Shown here piece by piece: positions 33,137-41,549 of a stretch of 45,686 nucleotides of DNA. The position numbers and the translations under genes are program-made. The stretch is from Chryseobacterium luquanense (lineage in GTDB: Bacteria; Bacteroidota; Bacteroidia; Flavobacteriales; Weeksellaceae). Every line of letters starts with the position of its first letter. The first letter of the stretch is position 1. The stretch spans positions 1 to 45,686 of the forward strand of contig NZ_JAOVZV010000004.1 of assembly GCF_026460945.1 (NCBI RefSeq), read 5' to 3'. Below the pieces are notes generated by a model. It worked only from the letters and a program-made list of their open reading frames with translations, did no database searches and was not told the origin of the DNA.

Positions 33137-33748
33137 ATGAATTTTACTGATACTGCTTGGAAAATCTTCAACCAATCTATTGAAGACTATCATGTATTAG
33201 ACAGCGTAGAAACTTCTGTAAAAAACCCGTTTGAAAGTGATACTTTGGAACGTATTTTGTATGCTAAAAACTGGATTGATACCGTTCAATGGCATTTGGA
33301 AGATATAATTAGAGATGAGAATATAGATCCTGTCGAAGCTCTTCAACTTAAAAGAACAATAGATTCTTCAAATCAAAAAAGAACTGATTTGGTAGAATTC
33401 ATAGACAGCTGGTTTTTAGATAAATATAAAAATATTACTCCAAAATTTGATGCTAAAATAAATACTGAGACTCCAGCTTGGGCTGTTGACAGATTATCTA
33501 TTTTGGCATTAAAGGTTTATCATATGTCGTTAGAAGCAAACAGAGAATCTGCATCTGAAGAGCATCGTTTAAATTGCCAAGCAAAATTAAATGTATTGCT
33601 TACTCAGAAAGAAGATTTGTGTACTTCTATTATTCAATTGCTTACAGATATTGAAAACGGTGATGTTAAGATGAAAGTGTACAAACAGATGAAAATGTAC
33701 AATGATGAAAGTCTTAACCCAATCCTTTATCAAAAGGAGCAAAAATGA
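33137..33748 (+). CDS. DUF4254 family protein
   Basis: The 203-residue soluble, helical protein has FNQSIEDYHVLDSVETSVKN at the start, then RILYAKNWIDTVQWHLEDIIRD and VEALQLKRTIDSSNQKRTDL. I associate this pattern with DUF4254, a family of unknown function seen mainly in Bacteroidota. No signal peptide. It is 12 bases after tatA, and its stop overlaps the start of the next lipoprotein gene. Its regular presence beside envelope genes hints at cell-envelope work, but this is inference. Confidence 0.72.
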   Translation: MNFTDTAWKIFNQSIEDYHVLDSVETSVKNPFESDTLERILYAKNWIDTVQWHLEDIIRDENIDPVEALQLKRTIDSSNQKRTDLVEFIDSWFLDKYKNITPKFDAKINTETPAWAVDRLSILALKVYHMSLEANRESASEEHRLNCQAKLNVLLTQKEDLCTSIIQLLTDIENGDVKMKVYKQMKMYNDESLNPILYQKEQK

Positions 33749-34194
33749 AACGACTATTTTTTCTTGGAATACTTTTAATAATCACTTCTTCCTGCGCTAC
33801 CGAAAAACTGAATATGTCACCTTTGTCAAACAGTTTTTCAAGTGATGCAAAAGCTGAATCTGATAACAAAAGTATAAGCATTAATATTACAGAAAATGTT
33901 AATGCTTCAGAAATTACCAATCTGATTTCTACTTTCCCAAAATTTTCGAATACAGCCTTGAATGAAGAAGTGAGCAACTTAAAATACACTTTGCAAAACT
34001 ACCTTTATGCGATAGAATCCGGGAATAAATCAGGAAAAAATAAAACCATCCGAAATCTAGAAAAATCTTACAAAAGCATTCAGAAACTTAGAAAATATCT
34101 TAAAAAAGATGAAGATGAAGTTTTGAACAGATATTTGGTAAGACTAAAAACAAACGTTACCGTAATAGAAGATTCTGTCAACGGAAAAAAATAA
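33745..34194 (+). CDS. Hypothetical lipoprotein
   Basis: The 149-residue protein has a lipobox ending at Cys17 (GILLIITSSC), a Ser/Asn-rich linker, and a C-terminal half rich in Lys, Glu and Leu that looks helical (NLEKSYKSIQKLRKYLKKDE, about residues 105-125). There are no recognised domains. It starts in the stop codon of the DUF4254 gene (ATGA), so the two are probably coexpressed. Residues after the Cys (ATEKLN) do not match a surface-export signal, so a periplasm-facing anchor is likelier. Confidence 0.75.
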   Translation: MKRLFFLGILLIITSSCATEKLNMSPLSNSFSSDAKAESDNKSISINITENVNASEITNLISTFPKFSNTALNEEVSNLKYTLQNYLYAIESGNKSGKNKTIRNLEKSYKSIQKLRKYLKKDEDEVLNRYLVRLKTNVTVIEDSVNGKK

Positions 34195-34207
34195 ACAAAA
34201 ATATTCA

Positions 34208-34801
34208 ATGATTAAAATTCAGGCGGAAGCTAATGTTCCTACAGAGCACGGTAATTTCCGAATGATTGCTTTTTCGGAAGACGAAAATGACTGGATGCCG
34301 CACATGGCAATCGTTGCTGAAAATACAGATTTATCACAGCCTGTCAATGTACGTTTTCATTCTGAATGTATTACCGGAGAAGTTTTTCATTCTAAAAAAT
34401 GTGAATGCGGACAACAGCTTGATGCAGCAATGAAATATATGCACGAAAATGGCGGATTAGTTATTTATCTACGTCAGGAAGGCAGAAATATAGGAATCAT
34501 CAATAAACTTAAAGCTTACTCTTTACAAGAAAAAGGCTTCGATACAGTTCAGGCAAATTTAGAATTAGGTTTACCTGCAGATGATAGAAATTTTGGTATT
34601 GCTATCGAGATTTTAAACCAGCTTAAAATTGAAGACATCAACCTTTTGACCAACAATCCTGATAAAGTAAGATTTGTACAGGAAAGTAATGTTCATTTAA
34701 ACTCAAGAATTCCTTTGCAAATTCCAGCAAATGAAAACAGCAAAGAATATCTGCAAACAAAAAAAGACTTTTTCGGTCATTTCTTAGACGATCAGAAATA
34801 A
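34208..34801 (+). CDS. ribA: GTP cyclohydrolase II
   Basis: The 197-residue protein is full length for a stand-alone RibA. Zinc ligands Cys54, Cys65 and Cys67 sit in FHSECITGEVFHSKKCECG. VIYLRQEGRNIGIINKLKAY carries the catalytic arginine region, and INLLTNNPDKV near residue 160 is also conserved. It opens the imidazole ring of GTP to start riboflavin synthesis. Many flavobacteria have a RibBA fusion elsewhere; this free-standing copy is not next to other rib genes. It ends an eight-gene co-directional run, followed by a strong terminator. Confidence 0.95.
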   Translation: MIKIQAEANVPTEHGNFRMIAFSEDENDWMPHMAIVAENTDLSQPVNVRFHSECITGEVFHSKKCECGQQLDAAMKYMHENGGLVIYLRQEGRNIGIINKLKAYSLQEKGFDTVQANLELGLPADDRNFGIAIEILNQLKIEDINLLTNNPDKVRFVQESNVHLNSRIPLQIPANENSKEYLQTKKDFFGHFLDDQK

Positions 34802-34823
34802 GTTTTATAACAATAGAAAATCA

Positions 34824-34857
34824 AAAGCTCCGAAAAATTAATTTCGGAGCTTTCTTT
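34824..34857. terminator. Bidirectional terminator after ribA
   Basis: AAAGCTCCGAAA (34824-34835) pairs with TTTCGGAGCTTT (34842-34853) and is followed by a T-rich tract. It lies between convergent genes ending at 34801 and 34882. Confidence 0.93.
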
Positions 34858-34881
34858 ATTATAAAAATTTGAAAAGATTTC

Positions 34882-35433
34882 TTAGTTTACTTTTGTTAGA
34901 GAAACATTAGAATCATTAAGATTAAAATATTTCACCACAGCTTTATAATCATTATAATCTACAGTGTTTGCGTTTTTCCCTGCAACCGTTGGAATCAATA
35001 CAACTCTAAACATTTGATTATTCAAATAAGAATTTGTTTCTGCTGTTGTCATTTGAGTAGATTGATTAAAATTTGCTCTTGATGTAATTTCAACATCAAC
35101 CGTTGTAAAATCAAAATTATAATCTAACTCTCTGTTCGCTGGAAAAGAAACATTGTTATCCAAATAATATGTTTTAGGAATCAACTGCCAAACAGCATTT
35201 GTACCAGACCCCGATCCCACATTTCTATACACCAAAACAACATCCGTGATAGGAATACCAATTGGCACCGTTAGTGTAAAATTATTTGATGAGTTTAAAT
35301 TTCCCGTAAAGTCTTTCATTTGAGGGTATTCATATTGTTGAGTATTATCAACTACTACATCATCGTTATTATCGCAGCTATAAGTGAATAAACTCACGAA
35401 AGCCAACATTAGAATTGGAAAAAATTTTCTCAT
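34882..35433 (-). CDS. Hypothetical lipoprotein, possible surface protein
   Basis: The 183-residue protein has a lipoprotein signal with Cys20 (LFTYSC) followed by DNNDDVVVDN, an acidic stretch that may act as a surface export signal. The rest is beta-strand rich, with a GSGSGTNAVWQLIPKTYYLD segment and many Asn and Thr, as in Bacteroidota surface proteins. No domain is recognised. It stands alone between a terminator and the divergent GH3 gene. No exact -7 element is seen for it. Confidence 0.7.
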   Translation of the reverse strand: MRKFFPILMLAFVSLFTYSCDNNDDVVVDNTQQYEYPQMKDFTGNLNSSNNFTLTVPIGIPITDVVLVYRNVGSGSGTNAVWQLIPKTYYLDNNVSFPANRELDYNFDFTTVDVEITSRANFNQSTQMTTAETNSYLNNQMFRVVLIPTVAGKNANTVDYNDYKAVVKYFNLNDSNVSLTKVN

Positions 35434-35523
35434 TATTTAAATTTTATATTATTATTAAATATGCCGAATCAAAACATATACCAAAAACTGAAAAAACTTT
35501 AGTATTCATCTTTTTTTTAATCG

Positions 35524-35531
35524 TATTTTTG
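35524..35531 (+). promoter_or_regulatory. Candidate -7 element (TATTTTTG) of the GH3-bshA operon
   Basis: An exact TAnnTTTG match 17 bases ahead of the GH3 start, with TTTA at 35498-35501, about 22 bases further upstream, as a weak -33. Confidence 0.55.
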
Positions 35532-35548
35532 TTCATATTCAAAAAACC

Positions 35549-37252
35549 ATGAAGAAATTAGTTTTTAATTTTCTCTTAATTATAGCCTTTTCCACTTCCT
35601 ATATTACGGCACAATATCAGCCTAAAGATATCTCAAGGGCAGATATCAAGAAAGCAAATCAATGGGTTGACCAAACTTACAACAGTCTTTCTCAAGACGA
35701 AAAACTCGGTCAGTTATTTATTGTTGCGTTATATACTAATAAAGATGACAACCATGTCAATCAAGTGAGAAATATTGTCACCAATGATAAAATTGGCGGA
35801 CTAATTTTGATGCAGGATGATGCAGCAAGAGAAATTAATCTTGTAAATGAATTCCAGCAAAAATCGAAAGTTCCTTTGATGATTGGAATGGATGCTGAAT
35901 GGGGAATTTACCAAAGAATCAATACCGCTCATAAGTTCCCCTGGGCAATGACTTTAGGAGCTATTCAGGATAAAGATCTAATTTATCAAATGGCAGCAAA
36001 AATTGCTGAAGACTGCAAAAGAATGGGAATCAACTGGGATTTTGCTCCGGTTGTAGACGTAAATACAAATCCAAACAATCCGATTATCGGGAACAGAAGT
36101 TTTGGTTCTGAGGTTTCAAATGTAACGCAATCGGCTCTACATTACGCAAATGGTTTACAAGACCACAATATTCTTGCAGCCATCAAACATTTTCCGGGAC
36201 ATGGCGATACCAATACAGATTCTCACTTAGACCTACCTGTAGTTTCCCACAGTCTTGAAAGATTAAACAAAATCGAAATTGCTCCTTTTAAAGCTTTAAT
36301 GAATAAAGGGATTGGCGGTGTAATGGTTGCGCATTTATATGTTCCTAATTTAGAATCAGGGAAAGGAATTCCTGCTTCTGTTTCAAAAAAAATTGTGACC
36401 GATTTATTAAAAGATAAATTAGGTTACAAAGGTTTAATTATTACTGATGCTCTGAACATGGGCGCTGTTGCCAACAAATACAAACCTGGAGAACTGGATG
36501 CTTTAGCTTTCAAAGCAGGAAATGACATTATGCTTTTCTCACAAGGTGTTGCGGAAGGTAAAAAACTTATCCAAAAAGCGATTGATAACGGTGAAATTTC
36601 ACAAGACAGAGTTGAAGAAAGTGTAAAAAAGATTCTTTTAACTAAATATTATTTAGGCTTAAATCAATACAGTCCTAAGAATCCTGAAAACATTAACAAA
36701 GACATCAATAACGATTCGCATACAAAGCTGGTTCAAAACCTGTATGCAAATGCTTTAACATTATTAAAAGATGATAAAAAACTGCTTCCTTTAAATTCCA
36801 ATTCAACGTATTACTTTGTTCCTTTGGAAGAAGCACCTTATCAGTCATTTGCAAATCAATTAAATTTAAATTCAAAAGTGATTGTAAAAAAAGCTTCTGA
36901 ACTCAATTCAATTCCTTCAAATTCTACAGTAATTGTGGGTTTTCATAAAGATAATTCTACAGCGTATAAACCTTATAAAATTTCAGCAGAATCAAAGAAA
37001 ATATTGGCAGATTTAACTAAAAGTCAAAATGTTATTCTGAATGTTTTTGGAAGCGCTTATGCATTAAAAGACATTGATATTTCTAAAGTTTCTACAGTTT
37101 TGGTTTCTTATGAAAATAATGATGACTCAATGACAGCAACTGCAGATGCACTGAACGGAAAAACTAAAATCTCGGGAAGACTACCCGTTTTAGTCAACGA
37201 TAAATTAAAACCAGGTATGGGAATCGATTTGAAGGTTTCCCACACAAAATAA
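35549..37252 (+). CDS. GH3 family beta-N-acetylglucosaminidase-like hydrolase (NagZ type), exported
   Basis: The 567-residue protein has a signal peptide (FLLIIAFSTSYITAQ) and a GH3 barrel (about 35-375) with LGQLFIVAL, GGLILMQDDA, GMDAEWG, the NagZ-type KHFPGHGDTNTDSH (213-226, including the His-Asp pair) and nucleophile Asp300 in LIITDALNMGAV. A shorter C-terminal part (about 390-567) follows, but the beta-lactamase-like extension seen in some flavobacterial relatives is missing. It should release GlcNAc from peptidoglycan fragments or chitin-like glycans in the periplasm. It is 25 bases upstream of bshA, so the two are likely cotranscribed. Confidence 0.92.
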   Translation: MKKLVFNFLLIIAFSTSYITAQYQPKDISRADIKKANQWVDQTYNSLSQDEKLGQLFIVALYTNKDDNHVNQVRNIVTNDKIGGLILMQDDAAREINLVNEFQQKSKVPLMIGMDAEWGIYQRINTAHKFPWAMTLGAIQDKDLIYQMAAKIAEDCKRMGINWDFAPVVDVNTNPNNPIIGNRSFGSEVSNVTQSALHYANGLQDHNILAAIKHFPGHGDTNTDSHLDLPVVSHSLERLNKIEIAPFKALMNKGIGGVMVAHLYVPNLESGKGIPASVSKKIVTDLLKDKLGYKGLIITDALNMGAVANKYKPGELDALAFKAGNDIMLFSQGVAEGKKLIQKAIDNGEISQDRVEESVKKILLTKYYLGLNQYSPKNPENINKDINNDSHTKLVQNLYANALTLLKDDKKLLPLNSNSTYYFVPLEEAPYQSFANQLNLNSKVIVKKASELNSIPSNSTVIVGFHKDNSTAYKPYKISAESKKILADLTKSQNVILNVFGSAYALKDIDISKVSTVLVSYENNDDSMTATADALNGKTKISGRLPVLVNDKLKPGMGIDLKVSHTK

Positions 37253-37277
37253 ATTGACATCAAATAAAAAATAAGAG

Positions 37278-38426
37278 ATGAAAATAGGCATACTATGTTA
37301 CCCAACATACGGCGGAAGCGGAATCGTGGCAACAGAACTCGGAATGTCTTTGGCAAACAAAGGCTATGAAGTACACTTCATCAGTTCGGCACTTCCGGCG
37401 AGATTAGATATTACCAATCCTAATATATTCTTCCACAAAGTCAATGTTCAGACCTACCCCCTTTTCCAGTATCAACCGTATGATATTGCGTTGAGCTCGA
37501 TGATTTACCGTGTTGTGAATCTCTATAAACTAGATCTGCTTCATGCACATTACGCCATTCCTTATGCTTATGCAGCTTTTACGGCAAAGCAAATGTTGAA
37601 GGAAGACAATAACGATATTCCTTTGGTGACGACACTTCACGGAACAGATATCACTTTGGTTGGGCAACATCCGAGTTATAAACATGCGGTAGAATTTTCG
37701 ATTAACCAATCGGACGCAATTACTTCGGTTTCTGAAAGTCTGAAAAAAGATACACTGCAGTTTTTCAATATTAAAAAAGAGATTCAGGTCATTACCAATT
37801 TTATTGATAATTCTGAATTTGATGAGCTTAATGAATGTCAGCGAACGCAATTTGCTAATCCTGACGAAAAGATATTGATTCACGTTTCCAATTTACGCCC
37901 TGTAAAACGTGTAGATGAAGTACTTCAAATCTTTAAAAACGTTGAGAAAAAAGTAAAATCTAAACTGGTCATTATTGGCGAAGGTCCCGATATGGAAAAA
38001 GTCAATCAGTTTTTGGAAGAAAATCCGGAATTGATTTCTAAAATTCGTCTTTTGGGTAAAGTGAATGATTTGTACAGAATTTTACAACTGTCGGACGTTT
38101 TTTTACTTCCTTCTGAGCAGGAAAGTTTTGGTTTGGCAGCTTTAGAAGCAATGGCAGCAAACACCCCTGTTATCAGTTCTAATGCAGGTGGAATTCCGGA
38201 AGTGAACATCCAAGGAGAAACAGGATTCTTAGCAGAAATCGGAAACGTGGAGGCAATGAGTAATTACTGTATCAAATTATTAAGCAACGATGAACTTTTA
38301 GCTCAAATGAAAATTAATGCAAAAGAACAGGCGATACGTTTTGATTTAAAAAACATTCTTCCTATTTATGAAGAGATGTACAAAACTACAATTACCAACT
38401 TCAAAAAAGAACCTGCGAAAGTTTAA
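37278..38426 (+). CDS. bshA: N-acetyl-alpha-D-glucosaminyl L-malate synthase BshA
   Basis: The 382-residue GT4 glycosyltransferase starts with the BshA hallmark IGILCYPTYGGSGIVATELG (3-22). LHGTDITLVGQHPSY, NLRPVKRVDEVLQIF, VIIGEGPDMEKV and the donor-site SEQESFGLAALEAMAANTPV follow. It joins GlcNAc from UDP-GlcNAc to L-malate, the first step of bacillithiol, the low-molecular-weight thiol of many Bacteroidota. BshB and BshC are not in the window. It follows a GH3 enzyme that yields GlcNAc, a suggestive but unproven metabolic link. A terminator lies 25 bases after the stop. Confidence 0.95.
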   Translation: MKIGILCYPTYGGSGIVATELGMSLANKGYEVHFISSALPARLDITNPNIFFHKVNVQTYPLFQYQPYDIALSSMIYRVVNLYKLDLLHAHYAIPYAYAAFTAKQMLKEDNNDIPLVTTLHGTDITLVGQHPSYKHAVEFSINQSDAITSVSESLKKDTLQFFNIKKEIQVITNFIDNSEFDELNECQRTQFANPDEKILIHVSNLRPVKRVDEVLQIFKNVEKKVKSKLVIIGEGPDMEKVNQFLEENPELISKIRLLGKVNDLYRILQLSDVFLLPSEQESFGLAALEAMAANTPVISSNAGGIPEVNIQGETGFLAEIGNVEAMSNYCIKLLSNDELLAQMKINAKEQAIRFDLKNILPIYEEMYKTTITNFKKEPAKV

Positions 38427-38450
38427 TATTTTTTTTACAGTCTAAATATA

Positions 38451-38476
38451 AATCAGAGCAGTTGCTCTGATTTTTT
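38451..38476 (+). terminator. Intrinsic terminator of the GH3-bshA unit
   Basis: AATCAGAGCA (38451-38460), a 2-base GT loop region and TGCTCTGATT (38463-38472) with a T-run form a strong hairpin. Confidence 0.9.
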
Positions 38477-38560
38477 CGTTTAATCCAAATTTATCTGAAA
38501 GCCGCCTGCACAGTACAACAAGTTTTCGGAAATAACTACTTCATCAGAATTCCTATTTAA

Positions 38561-38636
38561 GTTCCGTAGGAGCAAAACCTTTGTAGGAAAAAGATTTAAG
38601 TTGCCAGCTTGCGCTCAGGAGGAGCGCAACCTTAAA
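38561..38636. repeat. Chryseobacterium-like intergenic repeat with hairpin
   Basis: GTTCCGTAGGAGCAAAACCT followed by TTGTAGG (38561-38587) resembles a short intergenic repeat I recall as common in this group. Next to it, TTGCGCTC (38609-38616) and GAGCGCAA (38622-38629) form a perfect stem inside TTTAAG/CTTAAA (38595-38600, 38631-38636). The element fills the right half of the 286-bp gap between bshA and the DUF2851 gene. Confidence 0.55.
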
Positions 38637-38712
38637 TACCATGCATCAAAAAATAAATTCAAAATTCATAAATATTTTTCCGTAAATTAGTTGTAACACA
38701 AAAACACTACTG

Positions 38713-39978
38713 ATGAACGAAAAACTCCATCAATATCTTTGGAACTTCAAAGTATTCACCAATTTTAATTTTACAGATACAGACGGAAATTCTGTTGAAA
38801 TTATCGATTTCGGGAAGTGGAATACCGATTCCGGCCCTGATTTTTTGATGGCGAAAATTAAAACCAAAAACATTATTCTTGTCGGGAATATTGAACTGCA
38901 TGTAAAGTCTTCCGACTGGATTTTCCATCGACACTCAAAAGATCCTGCATATCAAAATATCATTCTTCATGTCGTTTTTCAGAATGATATTGACATCAAA
39001 GAATTCAAAGAGCACAATATTCCGACACTAGAGTTGAAAGATTATATCGACAAAAATATTTTTCAGAAATACGAAAACCTGCTAAAAGAAAGTCAGTTTA
39101 TTGCGTGTGAGAAAATTTTCAGCACTACGAAAATCCCGATTAACTTTCATGAGGAAAATTTATTGAAAAAACTTGAAGAAAGATCTTTAGAAATAGAATC
39201 TGATTTGCTGAGAAATAAAAACAATTATGAAGCAGTTTTATTTCATCATCTAGCCTACTCTTTTGGTTTAAAAGTAAATGCTTTTATTTTTAAGCAAATT
39301 GCCGAAAGCATCAGTTTCAATACAATTATTAAAATCCAACAGAACAAAACACAACTTGAAGCATTATTTTTTGGAATTTCCGGTTGGCTTGAAAATTCAC
39401 AAGACGATCAAATTAAAATATGGAAAAGAGAATTTGATTTTATTAAAGTCAAATATAATCTTCCGGATATTAAAATCTACCCTAAATTTCTGAGATTACG
39501 CCCCCCAAACTTCCCTACAATTCGTTTCTCGCAATTTGCAGATTTGTATTTCCGGCACCAAAATTTGTTTTCAAAGATTATTTCAGCACAAAATACGAAT
39601 GAACTAGCTGAAATTTTCAAAGATATTAAAGCCTCAAAATATTGGGACAATCATTTTAATTTTGGGAAAACATCTCCCGTAAGTCAATCAAAATCTTTAA
39701 CGAAAGATTTCATTGAATTGATTATTTTAAATACAGTTCTTCCAATAAAATACACATATCATAAACATCACAGTGAAAATATCACCGATGAGATACTAAG
39801 TTTTTATAATGAAATTCAGGCAGAAAAAAATTCAGTTATTAATGAATGGAAAAAAATTGGCTTAAAAATTAAAAACTCAATGGAAAGTCAGAGTCTGATT
39901 TATCATTTTAAAAACTATTGTGAAACAAAAAATTGCTTAAATTGCGGTATCGGATTTAAAATTTTAAAAGAATCTTAA
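38713..39978 (+). CDS. DUF2851 family protein
   Basis: The 421-residue cytoplasmic protein begins LHQYLWNFKVFTNFNFTDTD, then has FGKWNTDSGPDFLMAKIK and VGNIELHVKSSDWIFHRHSKDP. The GPDF and ELHVKSSDW/H motifs are the DUF2851 signature and resemble metal-dependent nuclease-type residues, though activity is not established. The C-terminus has CETKNCLNCGIGFKIL, a Cys motif that may bind metal. It starts a three-gene operon with the PspC-like and GNAT genes, separated by only 3 and 2 bases. Confidence 0.85.
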   Translation: MNEKLHQYLWNFKVFTNFNFTDTDGNSVEIIDFGKWNTDSGPDFLMAKIKTKNIILVGNIELHVKSSDWIFHRHSKDPAYQNIILHVVFQNDIDIKEFKEHNIPTLELKDYIDKNIFQKYENLLKESQFIACEKIFSTTKIPINFHEENLLKKLEERSLEIESDLLRNKNNYEAVLFHHLAYSFGLKVNAFIFKQIAESISFNTIIKIQQNKTQLEALFFGISGWLENSQDDQIKIWKREFDFIKVKYNLPDIKIYPKFLRLRPPNFPTIRFSQFADLYFRHQNLFSKIISAQNTNELAEIFKDIKASKYWDNHFNFGKTSPVSQSKSLTKDFIELIILNTVLPIKYTYHKHHSENITDEILSFYNEIQAEKNSVINEWKKIGLKIKNSMESQSLIYHFKNYCETKNCLNCGIGFKILKES

Positions 39979-39981
39979 AAA

Positions 39982-40203
39982 ATGTTTGGTAATCTACGTC
40001 ACAAAATGGAACGCGAATGGTTTGGTGTACTCACAAGAATGGGTGCCAAACTGGGAATTCCTGTTTCTAAACTGAGAGTGTTTTTTATTTATTCTACATT
40101 TGCGACGGCAGGATTTTTCTTTTTAATATATCTTGGTCTGGCTTTCACGCTTTGGATTAAAGATATTTTTATCACAAGGAGACCAAGCGTTTTCGACCTT
40201 TAG
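39982..40203 (+). CDS. Small PspC-domain membrane protein
   Basis: The 73-residue protein has a basic N-terminal half (LRHKMEREWFGVLTRMGAKL) and one or two hydrophobic segments (about 35-58), followed by KDIFITRRPSVFDL. This matches the small PspC family of Bacteroidota. Such proteins associate with the inner membrane, and envelope stress roles are known for PspC in Enterobacteria; here the role is unknown. It is tightly packed between the DUF2851 and GNAT genes. Confidence 0.85.
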   Translation: MFGNLRHKMEREWFGVLTRMGAKLGIPVSKLRVFFIYSTFATAGFFFLIYLGLAFTLWIKDIFITRRPSVFDL

Positions 40204-40205
40204 TT

Positions 40206-40718
40206 ATGGAATTTTTACAGATTACTTCGCCCGATGATTATCGTGTGCATAAGATTTTTAATTCTTATACAACCTCTTTTCCTGAGGATGAAAGAAGAGA
40301 TTGGTATAAATTCATACAGTTATTTGAACGTCCGAATGTGAAAGTAATTTCTGTTTTGAATGATTCTGAAAACATTGGTTACCTAGTTATTTGGGAATTG
40401 ACAAATCATATTTTTGTAGAACATTTTGAAGTTTTTTCTGAATTCAGAAATCAGAAATTGGGTTCTCATATTACAGACTATTTATTTAAAAACTATCCCA
40501 GAATTATTTTAGAAATCGAACCTGAACATTTAAACGAAGATGCTAAACGACGTTTTTCGTTTTACCAACGAAACGGCTTTAATCTGATTGATGAAATGTA
40601 TGTACAGCCAAGTTATGGAGAAGGCAAAAAGAGTTTAGAGCTTTGGCTTCTTGCCAACTATTTTCCTGAAAATTTACAAGAAGTTAAAGATGAAATTTAT
40701 GATATTGTTTATCATTAA
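40206..40718 (+). CDS. GNAT family N-acetyltransferase
   Basis: The 170-residue protein has the GNAT core: VISVLNDSENIGYLVIWEL strands, FVEHFEVFSEFRNQKLGSHI with the acetyl-CoA pyrophosphate loop (R/Q-x-x-G-x-G/S variant RNQKLGSH), and FYQRNGFNLIDEMYVQPSY. Acceptor substrate unknown. Its start lies 2 bases after the PspC gene stop. The gap to the convergent gene at 40757 is 38 bases and shows no clear terminator. Confidence 0.88.
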   Translation: MEFLQITSPDDYRVHKIFNSYTTSFPEDERRDWYKFIQLFERPNVKVISVLNDSENIGYLVIWELTNHIFVEHFEVFSEFRNQKLGSHITDYLFKNYPRIILEIEPEHLNEDAKRRFSFYQRNGFNLIDEMYVQPSYGEGKKSLELWLLANYFPENLQEVKDEIYDIVYH

Positions 40719-40756
40719 AATATTCAACTAAGTTAAATCAAGGATGCATTAAGTTT

Positions 40757-41542
40757 TTATTCTTTTGATTTGGAGTTTTCTTTAAGTCGATCAACGAAAA
40801 CAGGAAGTACTTCTTCAAGCTTAAAAACTACTCTTGAAATATTTTTTGCTCTTACATAAGTTCTTATTTCAGGTTTTACAGTAAAGCTAAATTCTAAGAA
40901 CTCTGAAATTCTCTCAGCAGGAATACCTTCTTTTTCAAAATAATCATTGTCCATCCTTTTGCGTATCCATAGAATATCACTTTGCAGATCTTCATATTTG
41001 TACCGCCTTTTCTGCCTTCTCGCTTTACCGCTTATCAAATCGTAAGTTCCCTGAATATTTAAATTCCCCAATGCCGCAGCCAATAAAACATTCTTTACTT
41101 CTGCAGGAACTTCACGAGGTTTATCACCGGTTTTAGACCTAGGAAGACCAATCGCTTTCTGAAGTTGGTCTTTTTTGTCAATCTTAGATAATCTTTTAGA
41201 ATCTTTCGATAAATTTCCTGTTGCAGAAACGATTTCTACTTCTTCAATCTCCTCTGGAATCCTCACCAAAACAGCATTCATAGGAATTTCTACACTGTAA
41301 ACCTTTTTTGAAACTCTTTCATAACCCTTTTTCACAAATCTTATTTCATCATTTTCAGAAGCTTCAATCGAAAATTCGCCTAAAGAATTGCTATAAATTT
41401 TCTTGTCATTAGAAATATTGACGACTAAAACCGATGTCAAAACCATGTCATTTTCACTCATCGTTTTCCCAGAAACTTTCTGCTGACAAAAAAAATGTGC
41501 TACAGTAAAAAAGAAAAATACTACAAGAATTTTTCTCATCAT
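40757..41542 (-). CDS. Secreted CarboxypepD_reg-like protein, paralogue 2
   Basis: The 261-residue protein has a signal peptide (LVVFFFFTVAHFFCQQ) and a carboxypeptidase regulatory-like beta-sandwich (about 20-100: VSGKTMSENDMVLTSVLVVN, SNSLGEFSIEASENDEIRFV), then a basic helical region of unknown fold (RRQKRRYKYEDLQSDILWIR, about 170-190). It is the second gene of a tandem pair with the gene at 41550. The N-terminal halves share the pattern but the C-terminal halves differ, so the pair diverged after duplication. The upstream gene's stop is 7 bases away. Function unknown; an envelope role is likely. Confidence 0.8.
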   Translation of the reverse strand: MMRKILVVFFFFTVAHFFCQQKVSGKTMSENDMVLTSVLVVNISNDKKIYSNSLGEFSIEASENDEIRFVKKGYERVSKKVYSVEIPMNAVLVRIPEEIEEVEIVSATGNLSKDSKRLSKIDKKDQLQKAIGLPRSKTGDKPREVPAEVKNVLLAAALGNLNIQGTYDLISGKARRQKRRYKYEDLQSDILWIRKRMDNDYFEKEGIPAERISEFLEFSFTVKPEIRTYVRAKNISRVVFKLEEVLPVFVDRLKENSKSKE

Positions 41543-41549
41543 CAGTGTT

